Below the pieces are notes generated by a model, which saw nothing but the letters and a program-made list of their open reading frames with translations, was not told the origin of the DNA and searched no databases. A stretch of 64,000 nt of DNA from SpSt-333 sp040751955. GTDB lineage: Bacteria; Bacteroidota; Ignavibacteria; UBA10030; UBA8401. Positions 16,295 through 25,317 of the stretch are shown in pieces. The stretch is taken from assembly GCA_040751955.1 (NCBI GenBank), contig JBFMFY010000008.1, forward strand, positions 15,667-79,666, read 5' to 3'. Every line of letters starts with the position of its first letter. Position 1 is the first letter of the stretch. The position numbers and the translations under genes are program-made.

Positions 16295-18088
16295 ATGAAA
16301 AATTTATGTACTCTTTTTTGCTGCGCCGTCATTTTTCTTTCCTTACTTGAAGCGCAATCGGATCCGCCGAAGAGAGAATTCCGCGCAGCATGGGTTGCTA
16401 CTGTTACCAATATTGATTGGCCTTCGAGCAAATCACTCTCTTCTACCTCGCAAAAAAATGAAGCACTTGCCATTCTCGATAAGCATCAATTGAACAATAT
16501 GAATGCTATCCTGCTGCAGGTGCGACCTGCATGCGATGCATTCTATCAGGGAGGATACGAGCCACTTTCCGAATGGCTTGTCGGTACACAAGGAGGGAAT
16601 TTGAGTTTGTATTACGATCCGCTGCAATTCTGGATCGATGAAGCGCATAAACGGGGAATGGAATTGCATGTATGGATCAATCCGTATCGTTCGGTTCATT
16701 CCGCTTCCAGTTCAATTCATTCAACACATATTTCAAAGACGCAGCCTACATGGAACATTAATTACGGTGGGAGCCCGTACAAATTTCTCGATCCCGGGCT
16801 GCCGCAGGTGCGTGAATATGTCATTAAAGTGGTGATGGATATTGTTCGACGGTATAATATTGACGGTGTTCATTACGACGATTACTTTTATCCGTACGGC
16901 GGAATGACGAATCAGGACAGTGTATCGTGGGCTGCATATGGCGGTGGCTGGGCGGATAGAGGCGACTGGCGACGAAATAACGTGAATACATTTGTCGCCC
17001 AATTATACGACAGTATTAAGGCAGTGAAACCGTGGGTAAAATATGGAATTAGTCCGTTTGGAATTTGGCGTCCGAACAATCCACCAGGCATTACAGGTCT
17101 TGATGCATATAATGTTATTTATTGTGATGCGTTGAATTGGATTGCCAATAAAAAAATTGATTATCTCACGCCGCAGTTGTACTGGAAATTTGGCGGTGGA
17201 CAAGATTATGCGAAACTGATGCCGTGGTGGAGTCAACAGGTTTCTTCAATTGGCAGGCATTTATACACCGGTAATGCAGCATATAGAATTGCCGCAGGCT
17301 CTGGTGATTGGTCTCCAACAGAAATTCAATGGCAGATTGATTCCAATAGAGTCGGAAAACGTGCGCTCGGATTTGTTGCGTTCAGTTCAAAATCGGTGAC
17401 CAATAATTTAAAAGGAATTCAGGATTCACTACGCAATAACCAGTTCAGGTGCAAATCACTTCCTCCCGCGATGCCGTGGCTTGATTCTGTTCCTCCACTC
17501 TCTCCGACGAATCTGACGGCAACAATTGCTTCCAATAGTGTAACGTTGCAATGGCAAAAACCGGCAAAGGCGTTGGATAATGATACCGCACAATATTTTG
17601 TTCTCTATCGTGTTCAGTCACCGGATACGATCAATACAGATAAAGTGAAGCAGATCCTCTTCATCACAAAAAACGATACGACACGATTCGTGGACAACGG
17701 AGTTGTGAACGGACAAACGTACACCTATGCCGTTACGTCATTCGATAAGTTGGACAATGAGAGCAGCACGTACGCTTCTCTTAATCTCACAATTACGGGT
17801 GTTGAGGATGCCATTGCATCGCCGCAGGTATTTTCTCTCTCTCAAAATTATCCGAACCCGTTCAATCCGACAACGACGTTTAATTTTACATTACCGAGTA
17901 CGAATCACACAACGTTGAAAGTATATGACCTGCTTGGCAGGGAAGTTGCAACGATCGCGGATGAGATACTCAATGCCGGCTTGCATACGTATCAGTTCTC
18001 AGGAGCAAATCTTGCAAGCGGAGTGTATATATACCGTCTAGCGTCTGGGTCGTTTATTGAAACAAAAAAGATGATATTACAGAAGTAA
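16295..18088 (+). CDS. GHL10-type (UPF0748) glycosidase-like T9SS-secreted protein
   Basis: A 597-residue secreted protein. After the signal peptide, residues ~24-385 match the GHL10/UPF0748 family of TIM-barrel glycosidase-like proteins ('PKREFRAAWVATVTNIDWPS', 'LHVWINPYR', 'DGVHYDDYFYPYGG', 'YGISPFGIWRP'). Escherichia coli YngK/DigH of this family cleaves denuded peptidoglycan glycan strands, so wall glycan is a reasonable but unproven substrate. An Fn3 domain (~395-500) and a T9SS sorting domain follow ('SLSQNYPNPFNPTTTF' to 'KKMILQK'). It stands alone, with ~200 nt gaps on both sides, directly downstream of another T9SS cargo gene. Confidence 0.9.
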   Translation: MKNLCTLFCCAVIFLSLLEAQSDPPKREFRAAWVATVTNIDWPSSKSLSSTSQKNEALAILDKHQLNNMNAILLQVRPACDAFYQGGYEPLSEWLVGTQGGNLSLYYDPLQFWIDEAHKRGMELHVWINPYRSVHSASSSIHSTHISKTQPTWNINYGGSPYKFLDPGLPQVREYVIKVVMDIVRRYNIDGVHYDDYFYPYGGMTNQDSVSWAAYGGGWADRGDWRRNNVNTFVAQLYDSIKAVKPWVKYGISPFGIWRPNNPPGITGLDAYNVIYCDALNWIANKKIDYLTPQLYWKFGGGQDYAKLMPWWSQQVSSIGRHLYTGNAAYRIAAGSGDWSPTEIQWQIDSNRVGKRALGFVAFSSKSVTNNLKGIQDSLRNNQFRCKSLPPAMPWLDSVPPLSPTNLTATIASNSVTLQWQKPAKALDNDTAQYFVLYRVQSPDTINTDKVKQILFITKNDTTRFVDNGVVNGQTYTYAVTSFDKLDNESSTYASLNLTITGVEDAIASPQVFSLSQNYPNPFNPTTTFNFTLPSTNHTTLKVYDLLGREVATIADEILNAGLHTYQFSGANLASGVYIYRLASGSFIETKKMILQK

Positions 18089-18174
18089 ACAAAAATTTTA
18101 ATCATGAACTGAAACATGGATACCATTGAAAATCCATCAAATTCTGCACACTATAGTTAGATTAGGACGACAGG

Positions 18175-18294
18175 GTGAAAGGGCTTCCAAAAGTGATGAT
18201 TTTTTTGGTTTTTGGGTATTGCATTCTTGCCATTATCTTTCTAATCTTGCAACAAGCAAGTAATCACTTCTGTTTACCCACAGAACAAAAATAA
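18175..18294 (+). CDS. Possible 39-residue single-span membrane peptide
   Basis: The 281-nt gap before the TonB receptor contains a GTG-initiated frame of 39 codons. It encodes a short basic N-terminus (VKGLPKV), then a continuous ~20-residue hydrophobic helix, then a polar tail ending EQK. An AGGA ribosome site (18164-18167) stands 7 nt upstream, and a weak promoter-like pair (TTGAAA at 18126, CACTAT 17 nt later) lies ahead. A hydrophobic ORF this short can arise by chance. The ribosome site and the amphipathic layout are what make it worth listing. It could also be a leader for the downstream operon. Confidence 0.3.
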   Translation: MKGLPKVMIFLVFGYCILAIIFLILQQASNHFCLPTEQK

Positions 18295-18369
18295 TTTCCA
18301 ACGCACAATCTGCGACGGAAAACAAATCATAAATCGTAATTTCATTCATCGAATTGCAAGTGTAAGGAG

Positions 18370-21300
18370 ATGAAATCCGTGAAACACATTGTAACCACCT
18401 TCGCTATTCTTTTAACAGTAGAGTATTCGCTTCTTCTTGCCGGCACAACGGGGAAGATCTCCGGAACCGTGAAAGATTCCCAAACCGGTGAAATGTTGGT
18501 CGGAGCAAATGTCGTCATCGTTGGGACGACTTTTGGAGCGTCAACGGACATCAACGGAACGTTCTTCATCATCAATGTTCCTCCGGGAGAATATACGGTA
18601 CGGTCATCCTCACTGGGATATGCTGCCGTCTCTCAGACAAAAGTGAGGGTCGATATCGATCAAACGACAGAATTGAATTTCTCGCTGACGCAAGAAATTA
18701 TTCAGGGGGAAGAAGTAGTCGTCGTTGCCCAGCGTCCGGTCGTTCAGAAAGACGTTGCCTCATCCCGTGCCAATATCAGCGTCCGTGAAATTGAAAGCCT
18801 TCCTGTTTCCACTGTGACTGCTGTTGTTTCATTGCAGGCAGGTGTGCAAAGCGGTCTCGTCGTTCGTGGCGGGGGAGCAGATCAAACGGCGTTCATTGTT
18901 GATGGGTTGACATTGAGAGATGAGAGAAATAATACGCCGTACAGCGGAATCAGTTTGAGCGCAGTGCAGGATATTCAAATCCAGACCGGCGGGTTCAATG
19001 CGGAATACGGCAACATCCGTTCAGGAGTGGTCAATGTGATCACAAAAGAAGGGAGTCCCACGAAATATTCCCTTTCGGCAACAATACGTTACAGTCCCCC
19101 TGCAGCGAAGCATTTCGGTCCATCAATCTTTAACCCCAATTCATACTGGATCCGTCCATTCGTTGATCCCGGTGTAGCATTTGTCGGTACGAAGAACGGA
19201 ACATGGGATGTATTTACACAACAGCAGTATCAGGAATTCGAGGGGTGGAATTCCATTTCACAGAAATCATTAAACGACAATGATCCGAAGAACGATATCA
19301 CCCCCGAAGCAGCACAGCGCCTCTTCCTGTTCCAGCACCGAAAGAAGGGTGATATTACAAAACCGGATTATGACATCGATGCAGGGTTTGGAGGACCAGT
19401 ACCTGGCGGCGAGGAGCTTGGCAACCTTCGATTCTTCGGGTCGTATCGCGGTTCAAAAAGCATGTACGTTGTTCCTCTCTCAGAAGAAGCGTACAGTGAT
19501 TATAATGGACAGCTTCGGCTCACTACCGATCTCACTGGCAGCATGAAATTAATGGTTCAGGGGATGATCGGCAAACAGTTTGGAACGAATAATAACAATG
19601 CAGGACTTCCAGGTTTGTTCCAATCGCCCGCTAGTATTGTCAGTAATATGGATAGAGTGAGTTACATCGACGCGCGCATCTATTCAAATGACTACTGGGC
19701 ACCTAGCACCATATCGATGTACAACGTCGGCGGAAAATTTACGCATGTCATCACTCCTTCTACATTCTATGAAGTAACAGTCAATCAACAGCAGTACAAA
19801 TACTCCACCAAACCAGGCAGATTTCGGAACACAGACAGTATCTACACGTTCGGCGGTGTTAAAACAGATGAAGGACCGTTCGGATTTTATCCTTCGCTTC
19901 CAACGACCGGTATCGGCAGCGGACTGCGCATGAGCATTGGGTTCAGCAATTCGCGCGATCAAAGTGAATTGACTTCATTCTCATCACGGTTTGACATTAC
20001 AAGTCAGATGAATCAATACAACAATGTGAAAGTTGGTTTGGAAGTCGTCTACACAGACAACAATGTCAATTACGGTTCTGTCGATGAATATCTCCCGAGT
20101 GGACGCTCACGCTCAAAATGGCGAACGTTCCCGATTCGGGGTGCTCTCTATATGCAAGATAAACTGGAATTTGAAGGGATGATTGCGAATATCGGTCTTC
20201 GTGTGGATTACTCAGATCCGAGCGGTTATTGGTATGACTTCAGTCCGTACAGCAAAGCATTCTCCAGCGAGCTCTCGCTCGGTCTTGACACAATGCTTGC
20301 GCATATAGAGACAAAGCGAAATATCTCTTTCAGTCCGAGAATCGGTGTTGCGTTCCCTGTGACTGAGTATTCAAAACTGTTTTTCAATTACGGACATTTC
20401 CGCCAGATGCCGACACCGGAGAATTTATATCTGATCAGGAGATTCTCGGATAACAACCAGGTGACATTTATGGCAAATCCGAACAACCCTCTTCCGAAAA
20501 CTGTCGCTTATGAATTGGGTTATGAACACAGTCTGTTCGATGAATACTTACTGCGTCTTTCTGGCTATTATAAAAACGTTACCGATCAGATCACGACGGT
20601 AACGTACGTTTCCAGGGATACCAAAGTAAATTATGCGCTTGCGGTACCGAATTCGTACGAGGATATACGCGGGTTTGAAATCACGCTCACACGAAATCGA
20701 GGAGAATGGGTCAACGGATTCCTAAATTATACTTATATGGTACGTTCGACCGGGCGCTTTGGGTACCGTCTGCAATACGAAAGTGCAGCAGACCAACGTA
20801 CATATGAACGAAACAACCGAGAAACGGATATTTATCAAACCAAACCGATACCCGCACCGTACGCGCGCGGCAGTGTGGACTTCTTTACGCCGATAGATTT
20901 TATGTCGGAAGTTGAGCTTGGCGGCGTTTCATTGCTCAACGAATGGAAGCTGAATTTTACCGCCAGCTGGGTTGCAGGAGATTACTTTACATGGGCAGGG
21001 GGCGGAAGTGCACCGGGAATCCAGTACAATGTTCAGTATAAGGACAACTATAATTTCGATATGCGCCTGAGCAAGAACTTCAAGATCATGAGTGCGAACA
21101 TCCAGTTGTTCATGGATGTGCAAAACCTGTTCAATATCAAGAACTTCTCACGGTACGGTTTTGTCGACGGGAAGGATTATGAAAACTACATGAAATCGCT
21201 TCACCTGCCTGCATCCATCGGAGATCCGTTGAATTACGGAAATATTCCCGGCGACGATCAACCGGGAGATGTCAGAGCGGATGGCGTTCCGTACCAACCG

Positions 21301-21537
21301 ATCGTATCTACAACAATTTCTACCGTAACCACTCCCCAATCCACGGCGATCTATTATGATCAGGCAACGAAGAGTTATTACGAGTACAGGAACGGTGCAT
21401 TTGTGGCTGCAGATCCGGCACGGTTGCAGAAAACACTGGATGATAAGGCATATATAGATATGCCAAATATGGATTATTTCGTCTTTCTGAATCCGCGCGA
21501 TATATTTTGGGGACTGAAGATCAGTTTTGAATTTTAG
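18370..21537 (+). CDS. TonB-dependent outer-membrane receptor with carboxypeptidase-like N-terminal domain
   Basis: A 1055-residue outer-membrane transporter. After the signal peptide comes a carboxypeptidase-regulatory-like beta-sandwich (~30-105, 'GKISGTVKDSQTGEMLVGAN'). The plug follows (~115-235, 'VVRGGGADQTAFIVDGL', 'NAEYGNIRSGVVNVITKEG'), then a 22-strand-type barrel ending in Phe (ISFEF). The layout matches Bacteroidota SusC/Oar-like receptors. ATG 18370 follows AAGGAG. It heads a six-gene operon (26 nt to the next gene). No SusD-type partner is recognisable: the next gene is an unrelated secreted protein. The substrate is unknown. Confidence 0.93.
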   Translation: MKSVKHIVTTFAILLTVEYSLLLAGTTGKISGTVKDSQTGEMLVGANVVIVGTTFGASTDINGTFFIINVPPGEYTVRSSSLGYAAVSQTKVRVDIDQTTELNFSLTQEIIQGEEVVVVAQRPVVQKDVASSRANISVREIESLPVSTVTAVVSLQAGVQSGLVVRGGGADQTAFIVDGLTLRDERNNTPYSGISLSAVQDIQIQTGGFNAEYGNIRSGVVNVITKEGSPTKYSLSATIRYSPPAAKHFGPSIFNPNSYWIRPFVDPGVAFVGTKNGTWDVFTQQQYQEFEGWNSISQKSLNDNDPKNDITPEAAQRLFLFQHRKKGDITKPDYDIDAGFGGPVPGGEELGNLRFFGSYRGSKSMYVVPLSEEAYSDYNGQLRLTTDLTGSMKLMVQGMIGKQFGTNNNNAGLPGLFQSPASIVSNMDRVSYIDARIYSNDYWAPSTISMYNVGGKFTHVITPSTFYEVTVNQQQYKYSTKPGRFRNTDSIYTFGGVKTDEGPFGFYPSLPTTGIGSGLRMSIGFSNSRDQSELTSFSSRFDITSQMNQYNNVKVGLEVVYTDNNVNYGSVDEYLPSGRSRSKWRTFPIRGALYMQDKLEFEGMIANIGLRVDYSDPSGYWYDFSPYSKAFSSELSLGLDTMLAHIETKRNISFSPRIGVAFPVTEYSKLFFNYGHFRQMPTPENLYLIRRFSDNNQVTFMANPNNPLPKTVAYELGYEHSLFDEYLLRLSGYYKNVTDQITTVTYVSRDTKVNYALAVPNSYEDIRGFEITLTRNRGEWVNGFLNYTYMVRSTGRFGYRLQYESAADQRTYERNNRETDIYQTKPIPAPYARGSVDFFTPIDFMSEVELGGVSLLNEWKLNFTASWVAGDYFTWAGGGSAPGIQYNVQYKDNYNFDMRLSKNFKIMSANIQLFMDVQNLFNIKNFSRYGFVDGKDYENYMKSLHLPASIGDPLNYGNIPGDDQPGDVRADGVPYQPIVSTTISTVTTPQSTAIYYDQATKSYYEYRNGAFVAADPARLQKTLDDKAYIDMPNMDYFVFLNPRDIFWGLKISFEF

Positions 21538-21563
21538 CCCAGCATTGAAACAATGAGGAACGT

Positions 21564-23624
21564 ATGAAACACCTGCGAAACATATTCATCACACAATTAG
21601 CTGTTCTCATGATCGTCTCCGCTCAGAATTCCAAATGGATGAGCGTCGGTTCGCTTCATAACTGGTATTCCGAATACGGATGCGAGATCGAGGAAGGAAG
21701 AGTGAAAGTTCAACAGGATGGTCTTCGATGGCCCGCGATTTATAAATATCAGGATGCACAGGCGGCAAAAGGATTTTGGATTGGAACCACGAATTATACC
21801 GAACCTGCCGGCATCTTTCCGCATAAAGTGGTGCACGTCGGACCGAGAGTTCAGGGGATCGGAGAATTTTTCCCGGTCCGTTTCAAAATGATCAGCAAGT
21901 ATGAACCGACGCAAGTGTATGTCGACAATAACCTGTCGTATGGGACCAGCGTCGAGAACGACAGTGTGGATCCGAACCTAAAGTATGACCGGGTGATCGA
22001 CAATATCACTCACACATCCATCGGCATTACCATGCGTCGGAAGATCATCGGCTTCAGTCAGCAATATCACGACAACTACCATATCCATGAGTACACCTTC
22101 ACGAATACAGGTATCATCAATGCCTCTGGTGCAACACGGGCTCCGGCAACATTGACGGATGTGTATTTTTACTACCAATACCGATATGCGCCTGTTGCCG
22201 ATACACGATTCGTTATTGGGGGAAATCCTACGGGATGGGGAATCAATACGATGAATGATATTACGGGTGATACGACCGTACCGCACGTTTTCTTTCCCGG
22301 AACTCAGTATGACGATATTCGTGCCAATTATTCGTGGCACGGAAAATATCCTCCATTCGTTCAATATGACAACATCGGAGCTCCAATATGGGCAGGGTAC
22401 TATGATAAAGCTGATACGATCGGCCGACTGGGAGCTCCGCATTTTGTCGGAGTTGCTACACTCCATGCCGATACATCGCCAACTGATACTACCGATGATA
22501 AGTCGCAACCCCGAACTACTTCGTATGAAGGGTCGGACGAACCGAACCAATCACGCAACGATCAATACAACAAAACACAAATGTCCAGTGAGTATGGATG
22601 GATGTCCAAAGGTCGCAATTTGCCGAGGCACGCAGATAAAGTCGGTACGACAGGTGATCCTGCACTTGGAACCCCCGGAGGATTTTCCAATGCCAACGGG
22701 TACGGACCCTATACACTTGCTCCGGGACAAAGTATCCGTATTGTTATTGCTGAGGCTGCCAACGGATTGAGCAGAGAAGCGGCGATCGAGATCGGGCGGG
22801 CATTCAAAAATTCCGGAGGGAACACTTCTGCGTTGATAACTTACAATGGTATCAGCAAGACGAAAAATGACTGGGTCTATACAGGTCGGGATTCGCTATT
22901 TAAAACATTTCGTCGCGCATACAGTAATTACAACACAGGATTCGGCGCGCCGCAGCCCCCGCCGCCACCAAAAATATTCAACGTTAATTCAGGTGCAGGA
23001 AAAATCAACTTGAACTGGGTTCCGAATAACGACATTCCTTCTTCACCCGATGTCAAGGGGTGGGAAGTATGGCGAGCGGTTGGACGGTATGACAGTACAT
23101 ATTATAAAATTTGGGAGGGCGGCGCTTCAGCAACAAGTTACAATGATACGAGTGCGGCGATTAACATTGCCCATTTCTATTATCTGGTTGCCGTTGGCGA
23201 TCCTGCACAGAATACCGGCGGTGCGAATACGCCCGGTGGTGCATTACGAAGCGGACGCTACTATACGCAGACATTCGATCCGGCGTACCGGCGTACCGCC
23301 GCTGCGAGCAGTCTTGCAGAAGTGCGAGGGAAGATACGCGTGGTTCCCAATCCATACAACATCTCTGCCGACCCAAATAGATTGTTGTTCCCCAGTGAAC
23401 AAGATAAGATTGCTTTTGTCAACATTCCGGGTCAATGCACGATACGGATTTATACCGAATTGGGGGAATTGATCAAAACAATCGAGCATACGGACGATAC
23501 CGGATCACAGGACTATGATCTGACAACTTCATCAAAGCAGATCATCGCCAGCGGTGTGTACATTGCGGTCTTAGAAACTCCCAAAGGGGAACGTGAAATT
23601 TTAAAATTTGTCGTCATTCGATAA
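21564..23624 (+). CDS. Secreted 686-residue protein sharing a module with the 12438 gene
   Basis: A signal peptide (cut near 'IVSAQ') leads directly into a ~410-residue module closely related to residues ~580-1010 of the protein at 12438. Shared stretches include 'VGSLHNWYSEYG', 'EEG', 'GFSQQYHDNY', 'NPTGWGINTMND' and 'HFVGVATLHADTSPTDTTDD'. An Fn3-like domain (~470-560) and an ~95-residue C-terminal domain follow. This tail starts 'VVPNPYN' and ends 'REILKFVVIR'. It resembles a sorting domain but lacks the canonical NPFNPST and KK-M-x-L-K ends, so T9SS export is likely rather than certain. A GAGGA ribosome site precedes ATG 21564. It could be the surface partner of the TonB receptor. The module is not one I recognise. 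Confidence 0.85.
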   Translation: MKHLRNIFITQLAVLMIVSAQNSKWMSVGSLHNWYSEYGCEIEEGRVKVQQDGLRWPAIYKYQDAQAAKGFWIGTTNYTEPAGIFPHKVVHVGPRVQGIGEFFPVRFKMISKYEPTQVYVDNNLSYGTSVENDSVDPNLKYDRVIDNITHTSIGITMRRKIIGFSQQYHDNYHIHEYTFTNTGIINASGATRAPATLTDVYFYYQYRYAPVADTRFVIGGNPTGWGINTMNDITGDTTVPHVFFPGTQYDDIRANYSWHGKYPPFVQYDNIGAPIWAGYYDKADTIGRLGAPHFVGVATLHADTSPTDTTDDKSQPRTTSYEGSDEPNQSRNDQYNKTQMSSEYGWMSKGRNLPRHADKVGTTGDPALGTPGGFSNANGYGPYTLAPGQSIRIVIAEAANGLSREAAIEIGRAFKNSGGNTSALITYNGISKTKNDWVYTGRDSLFKTFRRAYSNYNTGFGAPQPPPPPKIFNVNSGAGKINLNWVPNNDIPSSPDVKGWEVWRAVGRYDSTYYKIWEGGASATSYNDTSAAINIAHFYYLVAVGDPAQNTGGANTPGGALRSGRYYTQTFDPAYRRTAAASSLAEVRGKIRVVPNPYNISADPNRLLFPSEQDKIAFVNIPGQCTIRIYTELGELIKTIEHTDDTGSQDYDLTTSSKQIIASGVYIAVLETPKGEREILKFVVIR

Positions 23625-23643
23625 TCAGTAACGGAAAAAGATC

Positions 23644-24258
23644 ATGAAACGATTATTGCTCATCATACTCTCTGTCGGTCTCTTCTCGCTCTATTCGTGC
23701 GAAAAGAGCACTGAAGCCGACGAATATAATTCGATTTGGAAGCCATATACCGAGACGAAATGGGTGCGGAGCGGTAGTGTTGCCGAGGCATTCACACCGA
23801 CGAACGGAGGATTCTCGTTCATTGCCAACATTGCCGATACCGGTTCATACTCTTACACATTCGTTCCGTCCATTTACATCGTTTCAAATATCACCACTGC
23901 AAAGGAAGCGTTCCTCTCTTTCCGTGGCGGGATTATAGACCCGCCTGATACACTAACGTTGGCAGGGGGAGGAACGCAAACACATACGTTTGGAGCGTTC
24001 AGCGGCGCTGTGCGGACAAAAGGTGCAGATAGCATCGCGACGAGTGCAAAACCGTTTACGAATAATGCCAGCACAACGATTCAACTGAGTGTTAACCCCG
24101 ATTCGTGCAGTAGAGAGGTACGATTCACGGTCAACATTGCATGGAATCCATACACAGGGGGAGCGACAGCGAATCCGCTACCCAAACAAAAAAAGATTGC
24201 CGTTGAATTTTTTGATATAGAGATGCGCGTCAACGGAATCGATGTTATGAGCGAATAA
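23644..24258 (+). CDS. Small lipoprotein of unknown function
   Basis: A 204-residue predicted lipoprotein with lipobox LYSC (Cys19), followed by a beta-rich domain without a recognisable family. The mature chain is strand-like ('SYSYTFVPSIYIVSN', 'EVRFTVNIAWNPY'), suggesting an immunoglobulin-like sandwich. It lies 19 nt after the 686-residue gene and 31 nt before the PorV-like barrel, clearly inside the operon. It is probably anchored in the outer membrane, but whether it faces the surface or periplasm cannot be read from the sequence. Confidence 0.78.
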   Translation: MKRLLLIILSVGLFSLYSCEKSTEADEYNSIWKPYTETKWVRSGSVAEAFTPTNGGFSFIANIADTGSYSYTFVPSIYIVSNITTAKEAFLSFRGGIIDPPDTLTLAGGGTQTHTFGAFSGAVRTKGADSIATSAKPFTNNASTTIQLSVNPDSCSREVRFTVNIAWNPYTGGATANPLPKQKKIAVEFFDIEMRVNGIDVMSE

Positions 24259-24289
24259 TGATGTATCGAAAAATTTACAGGTCGAACCT

Positions 24290-25291
24290 ATGAAAAAATT
24301 ATCACTCGTTTTATTTGTCGTGCTCATCTGCACGTTCACTTTTGGTCAAACGAACAAAAAACTTGCCCAAACAGGACTTAAGTTCTTGAATGTTGCGACC
24401 GATCCGCGTGCTGTGGCGATGGGTGAAGCAGTCACATCGGTTGAAGGAACATCAACATCGCTGTTTTTCAATCCGGCAGGACTCGCCCGATTTACTGGCA
24501 ATGCCCATGCTTCATTCGGCTCAACGCAATGGATCGCGGGAATCAATCACATGTACGCAAGCGCAGCAATTACAACACCCAATAACGACTACGGCGTATT
24601 CGGACTTACATTCCAGTCAGTTGACTACGGCGACATTCCAAGGACGATCCTTGCATCAAACGCCGAGGGATTTATGGATATCGGTACATTTCGCCCGACA
24701 GCATTTGCAGTAGGATTTGGATATGCACGGGCGCTCAGCGATCGGTTTTCGATTGGCGGGCGAGCCTCCTATGTTTTTCAAGATCTCGGCGATGGTTTTC
24801 GTAACGTCAATACTAATGGCAATCCGTTGAAATCAGAAAATACGGTCGATGTTGTTTCTTTTGATTTCGGCATGTTCTATAAAACAGGGTATAAGAGTTT
24901 AAATTTTGCCATGAGCGTGAGGAATTTCTCCAAAGAGTTAAAGTACCAAAAAGAGGGATTCCAACTCCCGCTAATGTTCCGGATCGGCGTATCGATCAAT
25001 GCAATGGATTTCGTCTCCGAGAGTGCCGGATCCGATCCGTTTCTCCTTACCGTTGATGCTACCAACTCGCGTGACTATCCCGAAACGATCAATATGGGTG
25101 GAGAGTATGTCTTCATGAATACTCTTGCGGTGCGGGGAGGATATATGTTCGGACAGGATGAACGGGGATTTAACGCCGGAGTTGGTTTGCAGCAAACGTT
25201 GGAAGGGATCGGTATCGGCATTGATTATGCCTACACTCCGTTCGGAATTTTCGGCACCGTGAACAGATTTGCCATCCAACTTACATTGTAA
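24290..25291 (+). CDS. PorV/PorQ-family outer-membrane barrel
   Basis: A 333-residue outer-membrane protein. A signal peptide is followed by the family signature 'KFLNVATDPRAVAMGEAVTSVEGTS' and 'FFNPAGLARF', then barrel strands to the C-terminus. In Porphyromonas, PorV is the T9SS component that carries cargo from the translocon to the sortase; many PorV-like paralogues of unknown duty exist in Bacteroidota. Its position inside an operon encoding a TonB receptor, lipoproteins and a T9SS-tagged propeller suggests a cargo-specific PorV-like shuttle, which is inference. Spacing to neighbours is 31 and 26 nt. Confidence 0.85.
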   Translation: MKKLSLVLFVVLICTFTFGQTNKKLAQTGLKFLNVATDPRAVAMGEAVTSVEGTSTSLFFNPAGLARFTGNAHASFGSTQWIAGINHMYASAAITTPNNDYGVFGLTFQSVDYGDIPRTILASNAEGFMDIGTFRPTAFAVGFGYARALSDRFSIGGRASYVFQDLGDGFRNVNTNGNPLKSENTVDVVSFDFGMFYKTGYKSLNFAMSVRNFSKELKYQKEGFQLPLMFRIGVSINAMDFVSESAGSDPFLLTVDATNSRDYPETINMGGEYVFMNTLAVRGGYMFGQDERGFNAGVGLQQTLEGIGIGIDYAYTPFGIFGTVNRFAIQLTL

Positions 25292-25317
25292 TATTCATAG
25301 AGAGAGCACGTACCATT

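Noticed and set aside
18089..18369. Remnant of a pseudogene in the gap before the TonB receptor
   Set aside because: No frame resembles either neighbour; only the 39-codon frame is notable.
21978..22770. Long frames on both strands within the 686-residue secreted-protein gene
   Set aside because: They overlap a protein supported by its paralogue at 12438; composition is Arg/Ile/Ser-skewed, typical of shadows.
18370..23624. SusC/SusD polysaccharide-utilisation pair
   Set aside because: The receptor is SusC-like, but the following gene is not a lipoprotein, lacks TPR helices and carries a beta-rich module instead. No glycosidase is within the operon.
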